From contig NZ_BAGK01000312.1 of the NCBI RefSeq assembly GCF_000308795.1, positions 1 through 64,000 on the forward strand: 64,000 bases of DNA, read 5' to 3'. Below the pieces are notes generated by a model. That model did no database searches. It was given only the letters and a program-made list of their open reading frames with translations, and was not told where the DNA came from. This DNA is from Nocardia thailandica NBRC 100428. GTDB taxonomy: Bacteria > Actinomycetota > Actinomycetes > Mycobacteriales > Mycobacteriaceae. Shown piece after piece: positions 1-9,049 of this stretch; the first letter of the stretch is position 1; every line of letters starts with the position of its first letter. A program made the translations under genes and the position numbers.

Positions 1-171
1 GCGCCGAACTGCGGATATTTGCGATTCGATAGCTGCTGAGGCTGACCAACCAGCATGCTATGACACAGGCTGTTAGCCTCCAACTCCGGCTCGGTACAAA
101 TGGGTTCCGACCGGCAGCGCCGTGAGGCATGGGTGGACGCAGCTGTCGTTGGTCAAGTGGAGGAGGAACTC

Positions 172-2820
172 ATGACTGCGAACGGGCCCGCTGGCGACCG
201 TCCGGTCCGAGGCGGGGGGAATCCCGTACCGGTTTCACGACCGTACGCGAAACGCGCGGCCGTCGGAATCCGCAGAGCGGGTGAATTTGACGCTGGCCAG
301 ATACGCGCGCGGCTCCGCGGCGGGGCTGACAAACAACAGCTGATCGGTGAGCTTCGGGGCGATGCCCGCCGAAGGACGGCGATTCCTGAGCTGGCATACT
401 GTGTTTGGGAACTCGAGGGAGAAACCGTGCTCGCGACGAACGGTTTTCGTCCGTCACAGAGCGTCAATTCGCTGCGGCGGCAACGTGTGATCGTAGAATT
501 CGTTCTGGCGGCCCTGCTTCGCATCGAGCGCCAGGCCTACGAGCGACGTTTCAATGCGTTCGGTTCGGCGCGTTCGGCCCCGAATCACCTTTCCGCCCTG
601 GTGATGCAGCAACTTGGCGGTCTGCCCTTCCAAAAGGAATTGCGTCGTCTGCTCGAGGCCGATGGGCTACCAGCCAATGCGCTGCATCCGGGTGTCACTG
701 CGGGGTGGGCATGGGCTCGCGCCATGGGTCTCGTCGAAAAAGCATCTGAACAGGTGCGACTGACCTGCGGACTTGACGACAAGGAATTCCTCGCCGAGTT
801 GCTTGAAGATGCTGCGCGCCCCGGCAGTCTGCCGGATGACCCGCTCATTGCCGAGCGCCGCGCAGATTTGGACGCGGAGGCGATGCGAGAGATTCGGCTT
901 CGGATTGGGATGGCAGAACAGCACCTTTACTCCCTTGAGCGCAGCGAGCGAACCTCTTCTGACTTCGCTGCGGTCCGCGATGTGTACAAGTTGGCGGCGA
1001 CGCTCGCGCGCCGTCAACACCAGGGTCAACTGATTGTGTCCGACTCTCGAGCCAGGGCTCGTGAGCTGTCGCGATCGGCAGCGTTCATGCGGCGGCGTGC
1101 CGACTACCTCCAACGGGCCGCCGAGGTGTACGCCCAGCTCCATCCCGCGCTCTGGGATTCGGTGCTCCGTGCAGTTCTCACGCACCAGCGGTACTGTCCC
1201 GAGGTGCGCTCGAGTTTTCCGTGCGCGGAATGCGCGCCACAGCTCGCACAAACCATCAAGGACGAGCGACGAACCGGCTCTGACGGTCCCCCGAAGGTCA
1301 CTGCTGCCGGACAGATCATTGAGCGGACTAGTGATGTTGGCAGATCTGATGAGCGGCCAGAGCGTTTGGTGTCGACGCGTGTCGACGCCTTGTTGGTCGC
1401 GGTGAGCGCAAGTACCACTGCCCGATCGAGCACAGTCGGATTGGCTTGGGTGACAGAGGATGGACAGGTCGGGGTCGCGATTGATCAATCACCGACAGAT
1501 CGGGAAGCGCCGTTGGTGGCCCTAGGGCGAGCAATCGCTGATCTACCAGGTGACTTGTCGCTAGACGTTGTCCTGCGAGGCCGGCCAACGCGGGCGCGAG
1601 CGCGTGGTCGACTGGCAGCGCAGGGTAGCGCGCAACTGGCGGATGTAAGGGGATCGGACACGCTGGAGTTGCTGGATCAGCTCCGCGGCCAGTCTCCTCG
1701 CGTGCGGATCATCTATGAACCCGGCATGGACGACGATCAAATTTCGCAGGCGGCGGCCGAGCTCGCCAAGGTCGCTTTGGCCGCCGTGCGTGGGGGGTAT
1801 AGCGCACGTGAGCTGCACAAGGAAATCGACACAGTCGCTGCGAAATTTGGTGTAGAAGAACGTAAGCCACTCCTCGCGCCGACCTCGGAAGCGCGATTCG
1901 TCGCGGTGACACGCTCGTCCTCCGGCGAGTTCCGTTGGCTGCAACCGCTACGTCGTGACGACGTGATCCAGCGACGGCTTCCGCTTCCTACTCCTGTCGC
2001 GGCGGCCCTTGACCGCAGTCCGTCGGCGCCACGGATCTCATTGACCCTGATTCACCGATCGACCGCGATACCTGGCGAGAAGGCTGACCTCGTGGCATTC
2101 GTAACCGCTGATGGCCTGCGACTCAAATCCGCGGATTGGCCGCGCGACTTCTTCCCAGGCATATTCCTCGACTGCACCTGGCAACCCAGCAGCGGGCGGT
2201 TCATCGCAAGGACCCGGCGGCTGCCCCAACCACTGAGCGTCGAGGGACGCAGCGTCGGCTACCAATATGATGCCCAAGCATTCACACGCGACACAGCACC
2301 CATCAGCGAGCATGGCGGCAGCGTCGCTGATTGGATAATCCTGACGATGCGCACGCTCGGCTACCTTGATCCGGACGGTCGTGCGGTGCTGGCCGAAGAC
2401 GCTCTCGAACGCAACATGGTGGAGCTCGGGTTTCCACCCGCGCAGCTTCCCCAGCTCACCCAAGTCGTTGTCCGGCTCATCCGAGAGGGCCGCATCCAGC
2501 GTGTCGAGGGGTCCCTCGGCCCAGACGGTCGGCCCGTCTTCCCGGCGCTACGATATCGCTCGCCCGTGGAACTACTCAGCTTCCAACCGAGCATCGTCCA
2601 GGTTCACCGCGACGAGATTCCGCAGCATCAGCCCAGCCCGCGAGCAGGCCAGCGACCCCACAAAGTATCGGGCTTCGTGCGACGACTGCCCTCGGGCCAA
2701 AGCGCCAGCGAAGAAGCCCTCGAAGCTCACGCCGAGGCACGCCGACACGCGGAGCTGGCGAACGACGCGCCGCTCAAGCCAGGTTTCACCTTTGTTAGAA
2801 AGCACCGCAGACTGGGATGA
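172..2820 (+). CDS. Large protein of unknown function (882 aa)
   Basis: I do not recognise this protein. The ATG at 172 is preceded by a strong GGAGGAGG ribosome site with good spacing; an in-frame ATG at 100 lacks one. The N-terminal half is soluble, helical and rich in Arg and Glu, and has a Cys motif FPCAECAP near residue 375. A middle stretch (about residues 405-560) alternates short hydrophobic strands and helices (LLVAVSAS, VGLAWVTEDG, VRIIYEPGMDDDQ), reminiscent of an RNase H-like fold but without clear catalytic residues. The C-terminus is basic and ends in FVRKHRRLG. There is no signal peptide or membrane segment. It stands alone, upstream of decayed genes, so context gives no function; a nucleic-acid role is only a guess. 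Confidence 0.8.
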   Translation: MTANGPAGDRPVRGGGNPVPVSRPYAKRAAVGIRRAGEFDAGQIRARLRGGADKQQLIGELRGDARRRTAIPELAYCVWELEGETVLATNGFRPSQSVNSLRRQRVIVEFVLAALLRIERQAYERRFNAFGSARSAPNHLSALVMQQLGGLPFQKELRRLLEADGLPANALHPGVTAGWAWARAMGLVEKASEQVRLTCGLDDKEFLAELLEDAARPGSLPDDPLIAERRADLDAEAMREIRLRIGMAEQHLYSLERSERTSSDFAAVRDVYKLAATLARRQHQGQLIVSDSRARARELSRSAAFMRRRADYLQRAAEVYAQLHPALWDSVLRAVLTHQRYCPEVRSSFPCAECAPQLAQTIKDERRTGSDGPPKVTAAGQIIERTSDVGRSDERPERLVSTRVDALLVAVSASTTARSSTVGLAWVTEDGQVGVAIDQSPTDREAPLVALGRAIADLPGDLSLDVVLRGRPTRARARGRLAAQGSAQLADVRGSDTLELLDQLRGQSPRVRIIYEPGMDDDQISQAAAELAKVALAAVRGGYSARELHKEIDTVAAKFGVEERKPLLAPTSEARFVAVTRSSSGEFRWLQPLRRDDVIQRRLPLPTPVAAALDRSPSAPRISLTLIHRSTAIPGEKADLVAFVTADGLRLKSADWPRDFFPGIFLDCTWQPSSGRFIARTRRLPQPLSVEGRSVGYQYDAQAFTRDTAPISEHGGSVADWIILTMRTLGYLDPDGRAVLAEDALERNMVELGFPPAQLPQLTQVVVRLIREGRIQRVEGSLGPDGRPVFPALRYRSPVELLSFQPSIVQVHRDEIPQHQPSPRAGQRPHKVSGFVRRLPSGQSASEEALEAHAEARRHAELANDAPLKPGFTFVRKHRRLG

Positions 2821-3264
2821 GATGGTTCGAGCACCGATGTCGACAGGGGCCGCTGCAGGGGTAGGTGGCAGTCTCACCTACCCTGCAGCAGTCCCGTGGC
2901 GAGTGAGGCAAAGTGTGTTCCAGCTCGCGGAGAAAGGTGTACTTCGACAGGTACCCCGGCTTTGCCGGGATCGTGTGTTCCGCGAGGTAACCGATGGCCC
3001 AATGGCGGAGAGGACTGAGCTCATCGACCATCTCCCCATGGCGTCGCGCTCGCTGCCCCGGGACCGGAGGTATTCGATCTCGACCTGCTGGAGCACGGTG
3101 CCGGGATGTGCCGGGAAGACGTAACGGTCGGCCATGATCGAGTAGATGTGGCCGGTGTGGAGGCTCTCGACGTTGTTGCCGAAACGGGTACGGACGAACT
3201 CACCAGGTAACTGACTCCAGACCGAGGCGGTACAGGGCACGAGTGCCGACACCGCGCGATGCAC
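2795..3264 (-). pseudogene. Probable frameshifted remnant of an unknown gene
   Basis: Two minus-strand reading frames look protein-like and continue one another across a frame change near 3030. The first runs from 3264 (segments such as LPGEFVRTRFGNNVESLHTG and HPGTVLQQVEIEYLRSR). The second covers 3031-2795 (LSPLRHWAIGYLAEHT, YLSKYTFLRELEHTLP). Neither alone has a good start with a ribosome site, and the tail overlaps the end of the preceding gene. I do not recognise the family. An alternative is that only the small 3031-2795 frame is real. Confidence 0.35.
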
Positions 3265-3399
3265 GACCGCGAAATCGGGCGGTGTTGGGCGTGTTCGCGG
3301 CTGGCAGCGTAGTGCGCGGCCGCGGCGTCGGCGGTATCCTGCTCAACACCCGCGACCACACCGCCGCCCGCGAACACGCCGCCAGCTCCGCACCGGCCG

Positions 3400-3798
3400 C
3401 ACCACCATCAACCACCGCCTACTCGGGCATGGGGGATCAGCACCGCCGTCCAAGCCACCCTCGCCGCCGACACCGCCGACCCGAACGAACACCGCTGCAC
3501 CGACCCCTGGCCGGAACCAGCCGATCCGGACGGTGCGTTGTTCCGGCCGTTGGGCCGCACCGACCTGCCGCAAGACGGGCGGCTCTCAGATCGCCAGATC
3601 GCCGGCGTCATCGCCACCCGCGGCGCCGCCGCTGGATATGAAGGCCATTCCCCTGCGCGCCGGCGCCGGGACCGAGGCGTTCGACCGCGGCACCCCCTCG
3701 AAGACGTCATCTCCCTGGGCCGCTGGCCCAACCCTGTCACCGCCCTGTCCTATTGCAACCGCCAACGACGCTCCGCCCGCGTCGGCCTGGGGTGGTGA
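3400..3798 (+). pseudogene. Decayed tyrosine recombinase (C-terminal half)
   Basis: The frame containing ALFRPLGRTDLPQDGRLSDR and QIAGVIATRGAAAGYEGHS matches the C-terminal core of phage/XerD-type integrases. After the GHS box, where families show GHSLRAG, the match shifts frame (LRAGAGTEAFDRGTP) and then shifts back (PLEDVISLGRWPNPVTALSY, with the terminal Tyr region). At least two frameshifts and the lack of an N-terminal core-binding domain show it is non-functional. It suggests an old integration event on the left side of the window. Confidence 0.6.
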
Positions 3799-4073
3799 AG
3801 GGGCCGCGGATCCTTCGCGAGCGCAGCGCCCGAGTTCGCAGCCGACTCGCACCATTCAGCCCGCGGCAGCCTACCGGTTCCGAACAGTAGAGACATGGCT
3901 GAGCCGTCACCTTTCGTCGCGATCGGCCGGCCGGAACCTGAGCTCGTTCATCTGGTTGGACGTTGCTGAACGAATTCCGGTTCCCTCGAACCCGCGGTGT
4001 CTGCTGCTCGGCTCGTGCAGGCGGGGAGTTCCTGCGACGATGTGGCCATGAACGACCGATCGGGCCTACGCCG

Positions 4074-4352
4074 ATGATTCGCTACGAGGTGTCCAACTTT
4101 GACGAGCAGCGCCGACAGTGGCGGGTCGAGCCCTACGGCGACACAGTCGACCTTGATCCGGGCGACACGATGATTGTCGAGTTCGAGCACGCTGCCGAGC
4201 TGGTGCTCCAAGTCAGCCTGTACTCCAAGGGGTTGTCAGAGCTGTGGGTGCTCGAGAAGCCCGAGGGTGAGGCTCTGTTCCCGTCCGACCTCAAACGCAA
4301 CGACGTCACCGTCTGGCCGCCCGTCGAGAGACAGTGGTCTCTCGGCCGCTGA
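4074..4352 (+). CDS. Small conserved-looking protein (92 aa)
   Basis: An acidic, beta-rich small protein starting MIRYEVSNFDEQRRQWRVEP; the ATG at 4074 is chosen because the upstream in-frame extension (from 3963) is low-complexity. No known domain is recognised. A frameshifted relative is present at 20179-20399, sharing V(S/T)N.DEQ.R.W.V and D..IVE, so the family is real and duplicated in this region. The gene is isolated between a recombinase remnant and a poorly conserved stretch. Confidence 0.6.
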   Translation: MIRYEVSNFDEQRRQWRVEPYGDTVDLDPGDTMIVEFEHAAELVLQVSLYSKGLSELWVLEKPEGEALFPSDLKRNDVTVWPPVERQWSLGR

Positions 4353-4554
4353 CCCTGTGCTGGGATGGCCTGCATTGTGATCCTGCGCCCCTCACACCTC
4401 AAGGCGCCGAGTGATGGCATTCGCCACCCCTGACCTGCGAGCCTCTACGCGGGCCGGGCAGGCACTGGGGGCAGGCGGGTAGCCGGCCACCAAGTTCTTG
4501 TCGATCCGCGCGGCACCCAGCGATGAGAACCGTCGACGGCGCAGGCTAGCAGAG

Positions 4555-4926
4555 TTACTGGGGTGCTGAGTCGGGGTCGTCACGCAGATTGAAGACTTCC
4601 GCGGCATCGCGGTGCGCCATGTATCGTCTGTGTTCTTCGAACGGCAACAGGTATGGGGTGAGGATCGACTCGCGCCGTTGGATGCGTGCAATCGCCTTGT
4701 GGAGCCAGGTCAGCAGCCACTTTCGAAGCGGGTGTGCTCGAAGACACTGTTCGCGCTGTCGGTCACGAGCAAAGACCCTAGGACATGCAGCAGGCGGCGT
4801 CGCAAGTCGAAGCCGCCGAACGATCTGGGTGAGGGCAAGCGCGACCCGGCGAGCCCGGTCCGACCCGGGGGAGATGGGTCGGACCGGCATGCGCTCGGGT
4901 AAACGGCCAACGGCAGGCCAGCACAT
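4555..4926 (-). CDS. Possible hypothetical protein (up to 123 aa)
   Basis: This frame has a coherent basic helical C-terminus (LRKWLLTWLHKAIARIQRRE, HRRYMAHRDAAEVFNLRDDP) and a less convincing N-terminus. There is no clear ribosome site at the first ATG, and the true start may be internal. No family is recognised. The stretches 4353-4554 and 4927-5326 on either side contain nothing I can support. Confidence 0.35.
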   Translation of the reverse strand: MCWPAVGRLPERMPVRPISPGSDRARRVALALTQIVRRLRLATPPAACPRVFARDRQREQCLRAHPLRKWLLTWLHKAIARIQRRESILTPYLLPFEEHRRYMAHRDAAEVFNLRDDPDSAPQ

Positions 4927-5326
4927 GCTCGCCTTGTGCGAGTTCCTTGCACCTTACTCTGGACTCCACATCGGCGCGTACCTTGAGCGCGCCTGACCCG
5001 AGCCCGTCAGGTCCAGTCGGTCAGGCCCGACGTCTGAGCCGCGCGGCGAGGCGCCAGGTTGTGGCCTCTTCGAGTCACACCTTCGGTCAACGTGGCACCG
5101 CGTGGCTCCGTAGCCGTATCGCGGCGGTGTGGTGCTTGGGCAGTGGCCCGCATGGTCAGTCCGCCAGCGACAGAGGAGAATACTCCAAAACGTGTTCGGC
5201 GCGGTGTTGATCGCTACGCTCTAGTCGCACTAGTGAGTGTTGCTGGTGTGCCTCGTCGTTCGTGTGTGGCGAACACATCGTGTGTTTCGGCCGCTATTTG
5301 TTTGAGACATGCTAACGAGGAGGAAG

Positions 5327-5482
5327 ATGTCCACCAGAGGAAGGCATCGGAAACGCAGGCCCGACGCCCGACCGCTACTCGAAAGAGCAACGGCCGGGCT
5401 TCAGGACAGAGTGTTGCCGCTAGGAGACCCCAGGGTCACGACCGCGCTGATTGGCGTGCTCGTCATCCTCATGGGGCGGTAA
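5327..5482 (+). CDS. Small basic protein with hydrophobic C-terminus (51 aa)
   Basis: A short frame from ATG 5327 is preceded by a perfect GAGGAGG ribosome site five bases upstream. The product is very basic at its N-terminus (MSTRGRHRKRRPDARPLLER) and ends in a short hydrophobic run (TTALIGVLVILMGR), possibly a C-terminal membrane tail. It matches no family I know. It is followed by a perfect inverted repeat at 5556-5583. Confidence 0.5.
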   Translation: MSTRGRHRKRRPDARPLLERATAGLQDRVLPLGDPRVTTALIGVLVILMGR

Positions 5483-5555
5483 CTCTGCGTTGTTGGGGTC
5501 GGCTGCCGGGCCAACGGCGGCCGACCTCGCTTCCGTGGAACGACTCCACCGGAAT

Positions 5556-5583
5556 CTTCTTACATACCCATGTATGTAAGAAG
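5556..5583. repeat. Perfect 12-bp inverted repeat
   Basis: CTTCTTACATAC and GTATGTAAGAAG are exact reverse complements separated by CCAT. The stem is A/T-rich, unlike the surrounding sequence, and no T-run follows, so an operator or recombination-type site is more likely than a classic terminator. It lies 74 bp after the small gene at 5327-5482 and 85 bp beyond the end of the minus-strand operon. Confidence 0.6.
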
Positions 5584-5667
5584 TGTACGAAGAGTACCAA
5601 CATCGCCCGACCTTGGGATGGAGAACTACGGAAAACCGGATCTCTGTAATTCATGAACGGGTAGTGG

Positions 5668-5922
5668 TCAGCCGATGCCGAGTTTGGTCATGGCCCACTC
5701 GGCTGCGCCGGTGTCGTCGGTGGCGGTGTAGCGGCGGGTGTAGTGCAGGGGTGGTGTGATCCAGCGGATGGAGCGCCATCCGCGATCGGGGCGGATGGTC
5801 CATCCGCCGTATTCTCGCCACAGGGGGTAGCCGGGTCGGTCGCTGCGGTAGTCGCCTCGATGGCGCGGAGCGGTGGTTTTGCGGTGCAGCCACGAGGACA
5901 GCACGGTGATGGCGTGTTTCAT
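5668..5922 (-). CDS. Small basic protein, last gene of the MurF operon (84 aa)
   Basis: Starts MKHAITVLSSWLHRKTTAPR and is rich in Trp, Tyr and Arg (GDYRSDRPGYPLWREYGGW, IRPDRGWRSIRWITPP). It begins eight bases after the stop of the upstream secreted-protein gene, so it is probably translated from the same transcript. No domain is recognised. The only hydrophobic segment is short, so it is more likely cytoplasmic than membrane-embedded. Confidence 0.6.
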   Translation of the reverse strand: MKHAITVLSSWLHRKTTAPRHRGDYRSDRPGYPLWREYGGWTIRPDRGWRSIRWITPPLHYTRRYTATDDTGAAEWAMTKLGIG

Positions 5923-5930
5923 GGGTGTCC

Positions 5931-6347
5931 TCAGCAGGTGACGATGCGGGGTGCGGAGGGGAAGTCGGTCTGGGTTGTTGTTCCGTCGGGCGCAGTTTCC
6001 CATATGGTGGCGACGCCTTTCCATGCTCCTTCCTGGCAGTCGGCCCAGGCGGCGATGTTGAGTCGGGGCGCGGGGATCTGGATGGAGGACTCGGCTCCCC
6101 GGCTGGCCCAGGTGTTGCTCCCGCGTGGTTTGAAGCGGACGGTGAGGTTGATGGAGAACCCGGCCGGGGTGGAGGCGCATTCGGCGTAGCCGCCGCCGAT
6201 GACGGCGTTGTGCTGGGTGTAGACGGTGCCGGTGTGGAAGGTGAAGGTGCACGACGGCCTCGACGTGGCCGAGGCAGGTGGCGCACCAGTGGTGGCGATC
6301 GCGGCGAGCGCGAAGGCTGATGCCGCGGTGAGGCTTGTGAGTTTCAT
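5931..6347 (-). CDS. Secreted protein with signal peptide (138 aa)
   Basis: The N-terminus MKLTSLTAASAFALAAIATT followed by GAPPASATS is a typical Sec signal peptide with an AXA-type cleavage site near residue 28. The mature part is beta-rich with four cysteines (SCTF, AECAS, ADCQEG, VTC) that could form two disulfides. A GAAGGGGGA ribosome site precedes the ATG at 6347. It follows the kinase gene in the operon. No family is recognised; it resembles small secreted actinobacterial proteins of unknown function. Confidence 0.7.
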   Translation of the reverse strand: MKLTSLTAASAFALAAIATTGAPPASATSRPSCTFTFHTGTVYTQHNAVIGGGYAECASTPAGFSINLTVRFKPRGSNTWASRGAESSIQIPAPRLNIAAWADCQEGAWKGVATIWETAPDGTTTQTDFPSAPRIVTC

Positions 6348-6417
6348 CGGAAGTCCCCCTTCGGTTTTGGTGCCCGGGACGAGCGGTGGTGTTCGCCCGC
6401 CTCGGGTTTGTTTCGGG

Positions 6418-7281
6418 TCAGGGTGCGACCCAGCCCCACGGTCGTGGTCCTCGGAGTCCTTTCAGGCAGGCCAGGCGGTAGTCGGCTTGGCGGCGGGCGT
6501 GGTCGGAGACGGCGGCGTGGCGTAGGGCGAACAGGCACAGTTCGAAGGAGCGCACGTCGCGGATGACGGGGTAGCCCTCCCACCGGGTGACATCGGAGCC
6601 GTAGGCGTGGGCGAACTGTTGCCATCGCGATGGCGGGTCGGCGAGGGTGTCGGATTGGAACGCGACGGTGGCTTGGTCCCACTGGGGCGGGCCGATGCAG
6701 CAGCGTTCCAGGTCCACGACGTGTCCGCCGGTGGCGGCGGTCATGGTATTGGCCGGAGACGGATCGCCGTGGATGACACACCACGAGCTCGGCCACTCCA
6801 GCCGATCCCAGCCGGCGGCGAGGTCCTCGGCGCAGCGGCGCAGCCAGTTCTTGTTGTGCTCGCTGGTGAGGCATTGGGTGATGCGGTCGGTGAAGTCGGG
6901 CAGCGTGAACCGGGGTAGCCCGAGGTGACTGGGCACTCGTAGCGAGTGCAGCCGTGCGAGCATGCGCCCGGTTTCGGTGGCCTCGGCCGGCCCGCCTGAG
7001 CCGAGGTCTTCCCAGAATGTGACCGGCCGCGAACCGACCACGACCGGGTCGGGGACGAGGGGTTCGGGCGCGCGCACGTGGTGGGAGCGCAGCCAGTCCG
7101 CTGCCCGGAGTTCACGGATTGCGGTGGACAGCTCACCGGGCTGGTGGACGCGGATGACGGTGGCGGTGTCGGTACGCAGCATGGCGTTGTCGCGCAATCG
7201 GATCGCCTCGATCCGGGTGGCCGGGACCTGGGCCTGGGTGCAGGCGGCACGAGCCAACGCGAGAATGTCTCTGCTCCTCAT
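6418..7281 (-). CDS. APH/ChoK-family phosphotransferase (287 aa)
   Basis: Kinase-like fold of the aminoglycoside phosphotransferase family. The Brenner-type catalytic motif is visible as CVIHGDPSPANTM (about residues 182-194), followed by the metal-binding segment GGHVVDLERCCIGPPQWDQA, where DLE replaces the usual DFE/DWE. The start at 7281 has a GGAAGGGGGA ribosome site; an in-frame ATG eight codons upstream does not. It begins 20 bp after the MurF paralogue. The substrate cannot be read from sequence: resistance to an aminoglycoside is possible, but the link to a MurF-type ligase suggests a small-molecule or cell-wall precursor kinase. Confidence 0.85.
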   Translation of the reverse strand: MRSRDILALARAACTQAQVPATRIEAIRLRDNAMLRTDTATVIRVHQPGELSTAIRELRAADWLRSHHVRAPEPLVPDPVVVGSRPVTFWEDLGSGGPAEATETGRMLARLHSLRVPSHLGLPRFTLPDFTDRITQCLTSEHNKNWLRRCAEDLAAGWDRLEWPSSWCVIHGDPSPANTMTAATGGHVVDLERCCIGPPQWDQATVAFQSDTLADPPSRWQQFAHAYGSDVTRWEGYPVIRDVRSFELCLFALRHAAVSDHARRQADYRLACLKGLRGPRPWGWVAP

Positions 7282-7301
7282 GATGTTTCCCCCTTCCTGT
7301 G

Positions 7302-8684
7302 TCAATGACCTGCGGCCACCAGCGCGGCGGCGGTCTCGAACAGGCCGGCGGAGTTCGCACCCTTGATCAGGACGACATCGCGCCCGCGCAGCGTCTCGGT
7401 GATCAGTGCCAGTGCCTGGTCCTTGGATTCGATGTGGGTGACACGGCGCGAGCCTGCCTGGCGTGCGGTGGTGGCGATGAGTTCGGCGTGCGGGCCGCCG
7501 ACGGTGATCAGGGTGTCGATGCCGAGGTCGGCGACGCAGCGTCCGATGCGGGCGTGCAGGGCCGGGGCGGAGTTGCCGAGTTCACGCATCTCCCCGAGAA
7601 CCGCAATGCTGGGCCGGGTGTCCGCGGCGAGGGCGGCCAGCGAGACCAGGGCGGCTTCGACGCTCTCAGGGGAGGCGTTGAAGGCGTCGTTGATGACCGT
7701 GACCCCGTCGCTGCGCTCGATGAGTTCCATCCGGCTGCCCGAGGCCAGGCTTGCACCGTCGAGCGAGTCGGCGACGGTGCCGAACTCGACCCCGGCGGCC
7801 AAGGCCAGCGCTGCCGCGGCGAGGGCGTTGGTCAGGTGATGGGCCCCGACCACGCCCAGTGTGACCGGGGCGGCGTCGTCGCGGTGACGCAGGGTGAATC
7901 GGGCGCGGGCGTGGGCGTCGAGGGCGACGTCGGTGGCACGAACGTCGGCTTCGGGGCCGGTGCCGAAGCGCAGCACGCGGGCGCGGGTATGTCCTGCCAT
8001 GGCCGATACGAGGGGGTCGTCGTCGTTGAGGACGGCGATGCCGGAGGGTTCGAGTGCCTCGACGAGTTCGCGTTTGGCGACCGCGATGGCCTCGCGGCTG
8101 CCGAACTCGCCCAGGTGGGCGGAGCCGATGCCCAGGACCGCGCCGATCTGGGGGCGGGCGATATCGGCGAGGTGGGCGATATGCCCGCGGCCTCGGGCGC
8201 CCATCTCGAGCACGAGGTAGTCGGTGTCGGCCTGCACACGCAGCACGGTGTGAGGGAAGCCGATCTCGTTGTTGAACGAACGCTGGGTAGCGACGACACT
8301 GCCTGCTCGGGAAAGGATTTGGGTGAGCAGGTCCTTGGTCGAGGTCTTGCCTGCCGAGCCGGTGATGGCCAGAATCCGGCCGGTGTAGCGGGCCGCCACG
8401 GCATGGGCGAGATCACTCATCGCGCTCACCACGTTGTCCACGATCACCGCCGGAGTGCCGGTCGGTCGCGAGGCCAGCACAGCGACGGCACCGCCCTCGA
8501 TCGCGGCCACGGCGAAGTCGTGCCCGTCGACCCGCATCCCCGGCAGCGCGGCGAACAGACCACCGGGCTCGACCTGGCGGGAATCGAACGCTGTCGGCGC
8601 GGTCACGGCGGCCCACGCGTCGGAGACCGAGTCGAGGCGGCCTCGCACGGCTGCCGCGACCTCGGCGAGAGTCATGGGAATCAT
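7302..8684 (-). CDS. MurF-family ligase (UDP-MurNAc-tripeptide:D-Ala-D-Ala ligase paralogue, 460 aa)
   Basis: A full-length Mur ligase. The N-terminal MurF-type domain (MTLAEVAAAVRGRLD, FDSRQVEPGGLFAALPG) is followed by the ATP-binding domain with P-loop ITGSAGKTSTKDLL (about residues 110-123), the central motif NNEIGFP and ligase signatures (MGARGRGHIAHL), then the C-terminal domain with NDAFNASPESVEAAL. MurF normally adds D-Ala-D-Ala to UDP-MurNAc-tripeptide in the cytoplasm. Here it is not in the dcw cluster but in an operon with a kinase, a methyltransferase and regulators, so it is probably a paralogue acting on a different acceptor or providing drug-insensitive wall synthesis. ATG 8684 was chosen because conserved homology starts there. 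Confidence 0.9.
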   Translation of the reverse strand: MIPMTLAEVAAAVRGRLDSVSDAWAAVTAPTAFDSRQVEPGGLFAALPGMRVDGHDFAVAAIEGGAVAVLASRPTGTPAVIVDNVVSAMSDLAHAVAARYTGRILAITGSAGKTSTKDLLTQILSRAGSVVATQRSFNNEIGFPHTVLRVQADTDYLVLEMGARGRGHIAHLADIARPQIGAVLGIGSAHLGEFGSREAIAVAKRELVEALEPSGIAVLNDDDPLVSAMAGHTRARVLRFGTGPEADVRATDVALDAHARARFTLRHRDDAAPVTLGVVGAHHLTNALAAAALALAAGVEFGTVADSLDGASLASGSRMELIERSDGVTVINDAFNASPESVEAALVSLAALAADTRPSIAVLGEMRELGNSAPALHARIGRCVADLGIDTLITVGGPHAELIATTARQAGSRRVTHIESKDQALALITETLRGRDVVLIKGANSAGLFETAAALVAAGH

Positions 8685-8722
8685 GGCTTCCAACCTTTCG
8701 ATTTCAGTGACGGACGGGGTCT

Positions 8723-9049
8723 TCACAGACCCTGCATGGTGCTGAGATTTGGTGTGTGCCAGGAGCAAACACGCTGTAACCCGGAGAGATCATTCGGCAC
8801 TGTGTCCGGGACCGAACTGTCGGGCTGCGGAGAGCCCTTCGCGCTCAGGGCATAGACCGTGTCCGCGCCTTGGGCCTCAGCGGTGGCGTAGCCGTTGGCG
8901 ACCAGCCAACGCAGCGTGACGGTCACGGGACCGAGCGCGCGGGCTTGGGCGACCTGCCGGGCGGTCTTCCGGCCAGCGCAGAGTGCGTTGATTGCCGCGA
9001 CTAGAGCATGGGTGAAGCCGCTGTGGTGTATACGCGAGAACCCGTTCAC
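8723..9049 (-). CDS. Small winged-HTH-like protein (108 aa)
   Basis: GTG start at 9049 overlaps the stop of the methyltransferase gene by four bases (GTGA), implying coupled translation. The middle (LVAAINALCAGRKTARQVAQ, LGPVTVTLRWLVANGYATAE) reads like a helix-turn-helix with a small wing, as in marR/ArsR-type or phage regulators. The remaining C-terminus looks disordered. No certain family assignment. Confidence 0.6.
   Translation of the reverse strand: MNGFSRIHHSGFTHALVAAINALCAGRKTARQVAQARALGPVTVTLRWLVANGYATAEAQGADTVYALSAKGSPQPDSSVPDTVPNDLSGLQRVCSWHTPNLSTMQGL

Noticed and set aside
5059..5649. A 196-codon plus-strand frame
   Set aside because: It conflicts with the small gene at 5327-5482, which has a perfect ribosome site, and its composition is not protein-like.
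7299..8855. A long plus-strand open frame opposite murF
   Set aside because: It is the antisense shadow of a clear Mur ligase gene; composition is Gly/Asp-rich with no domain, as expected for the reverse of GC-rich coding DNA.
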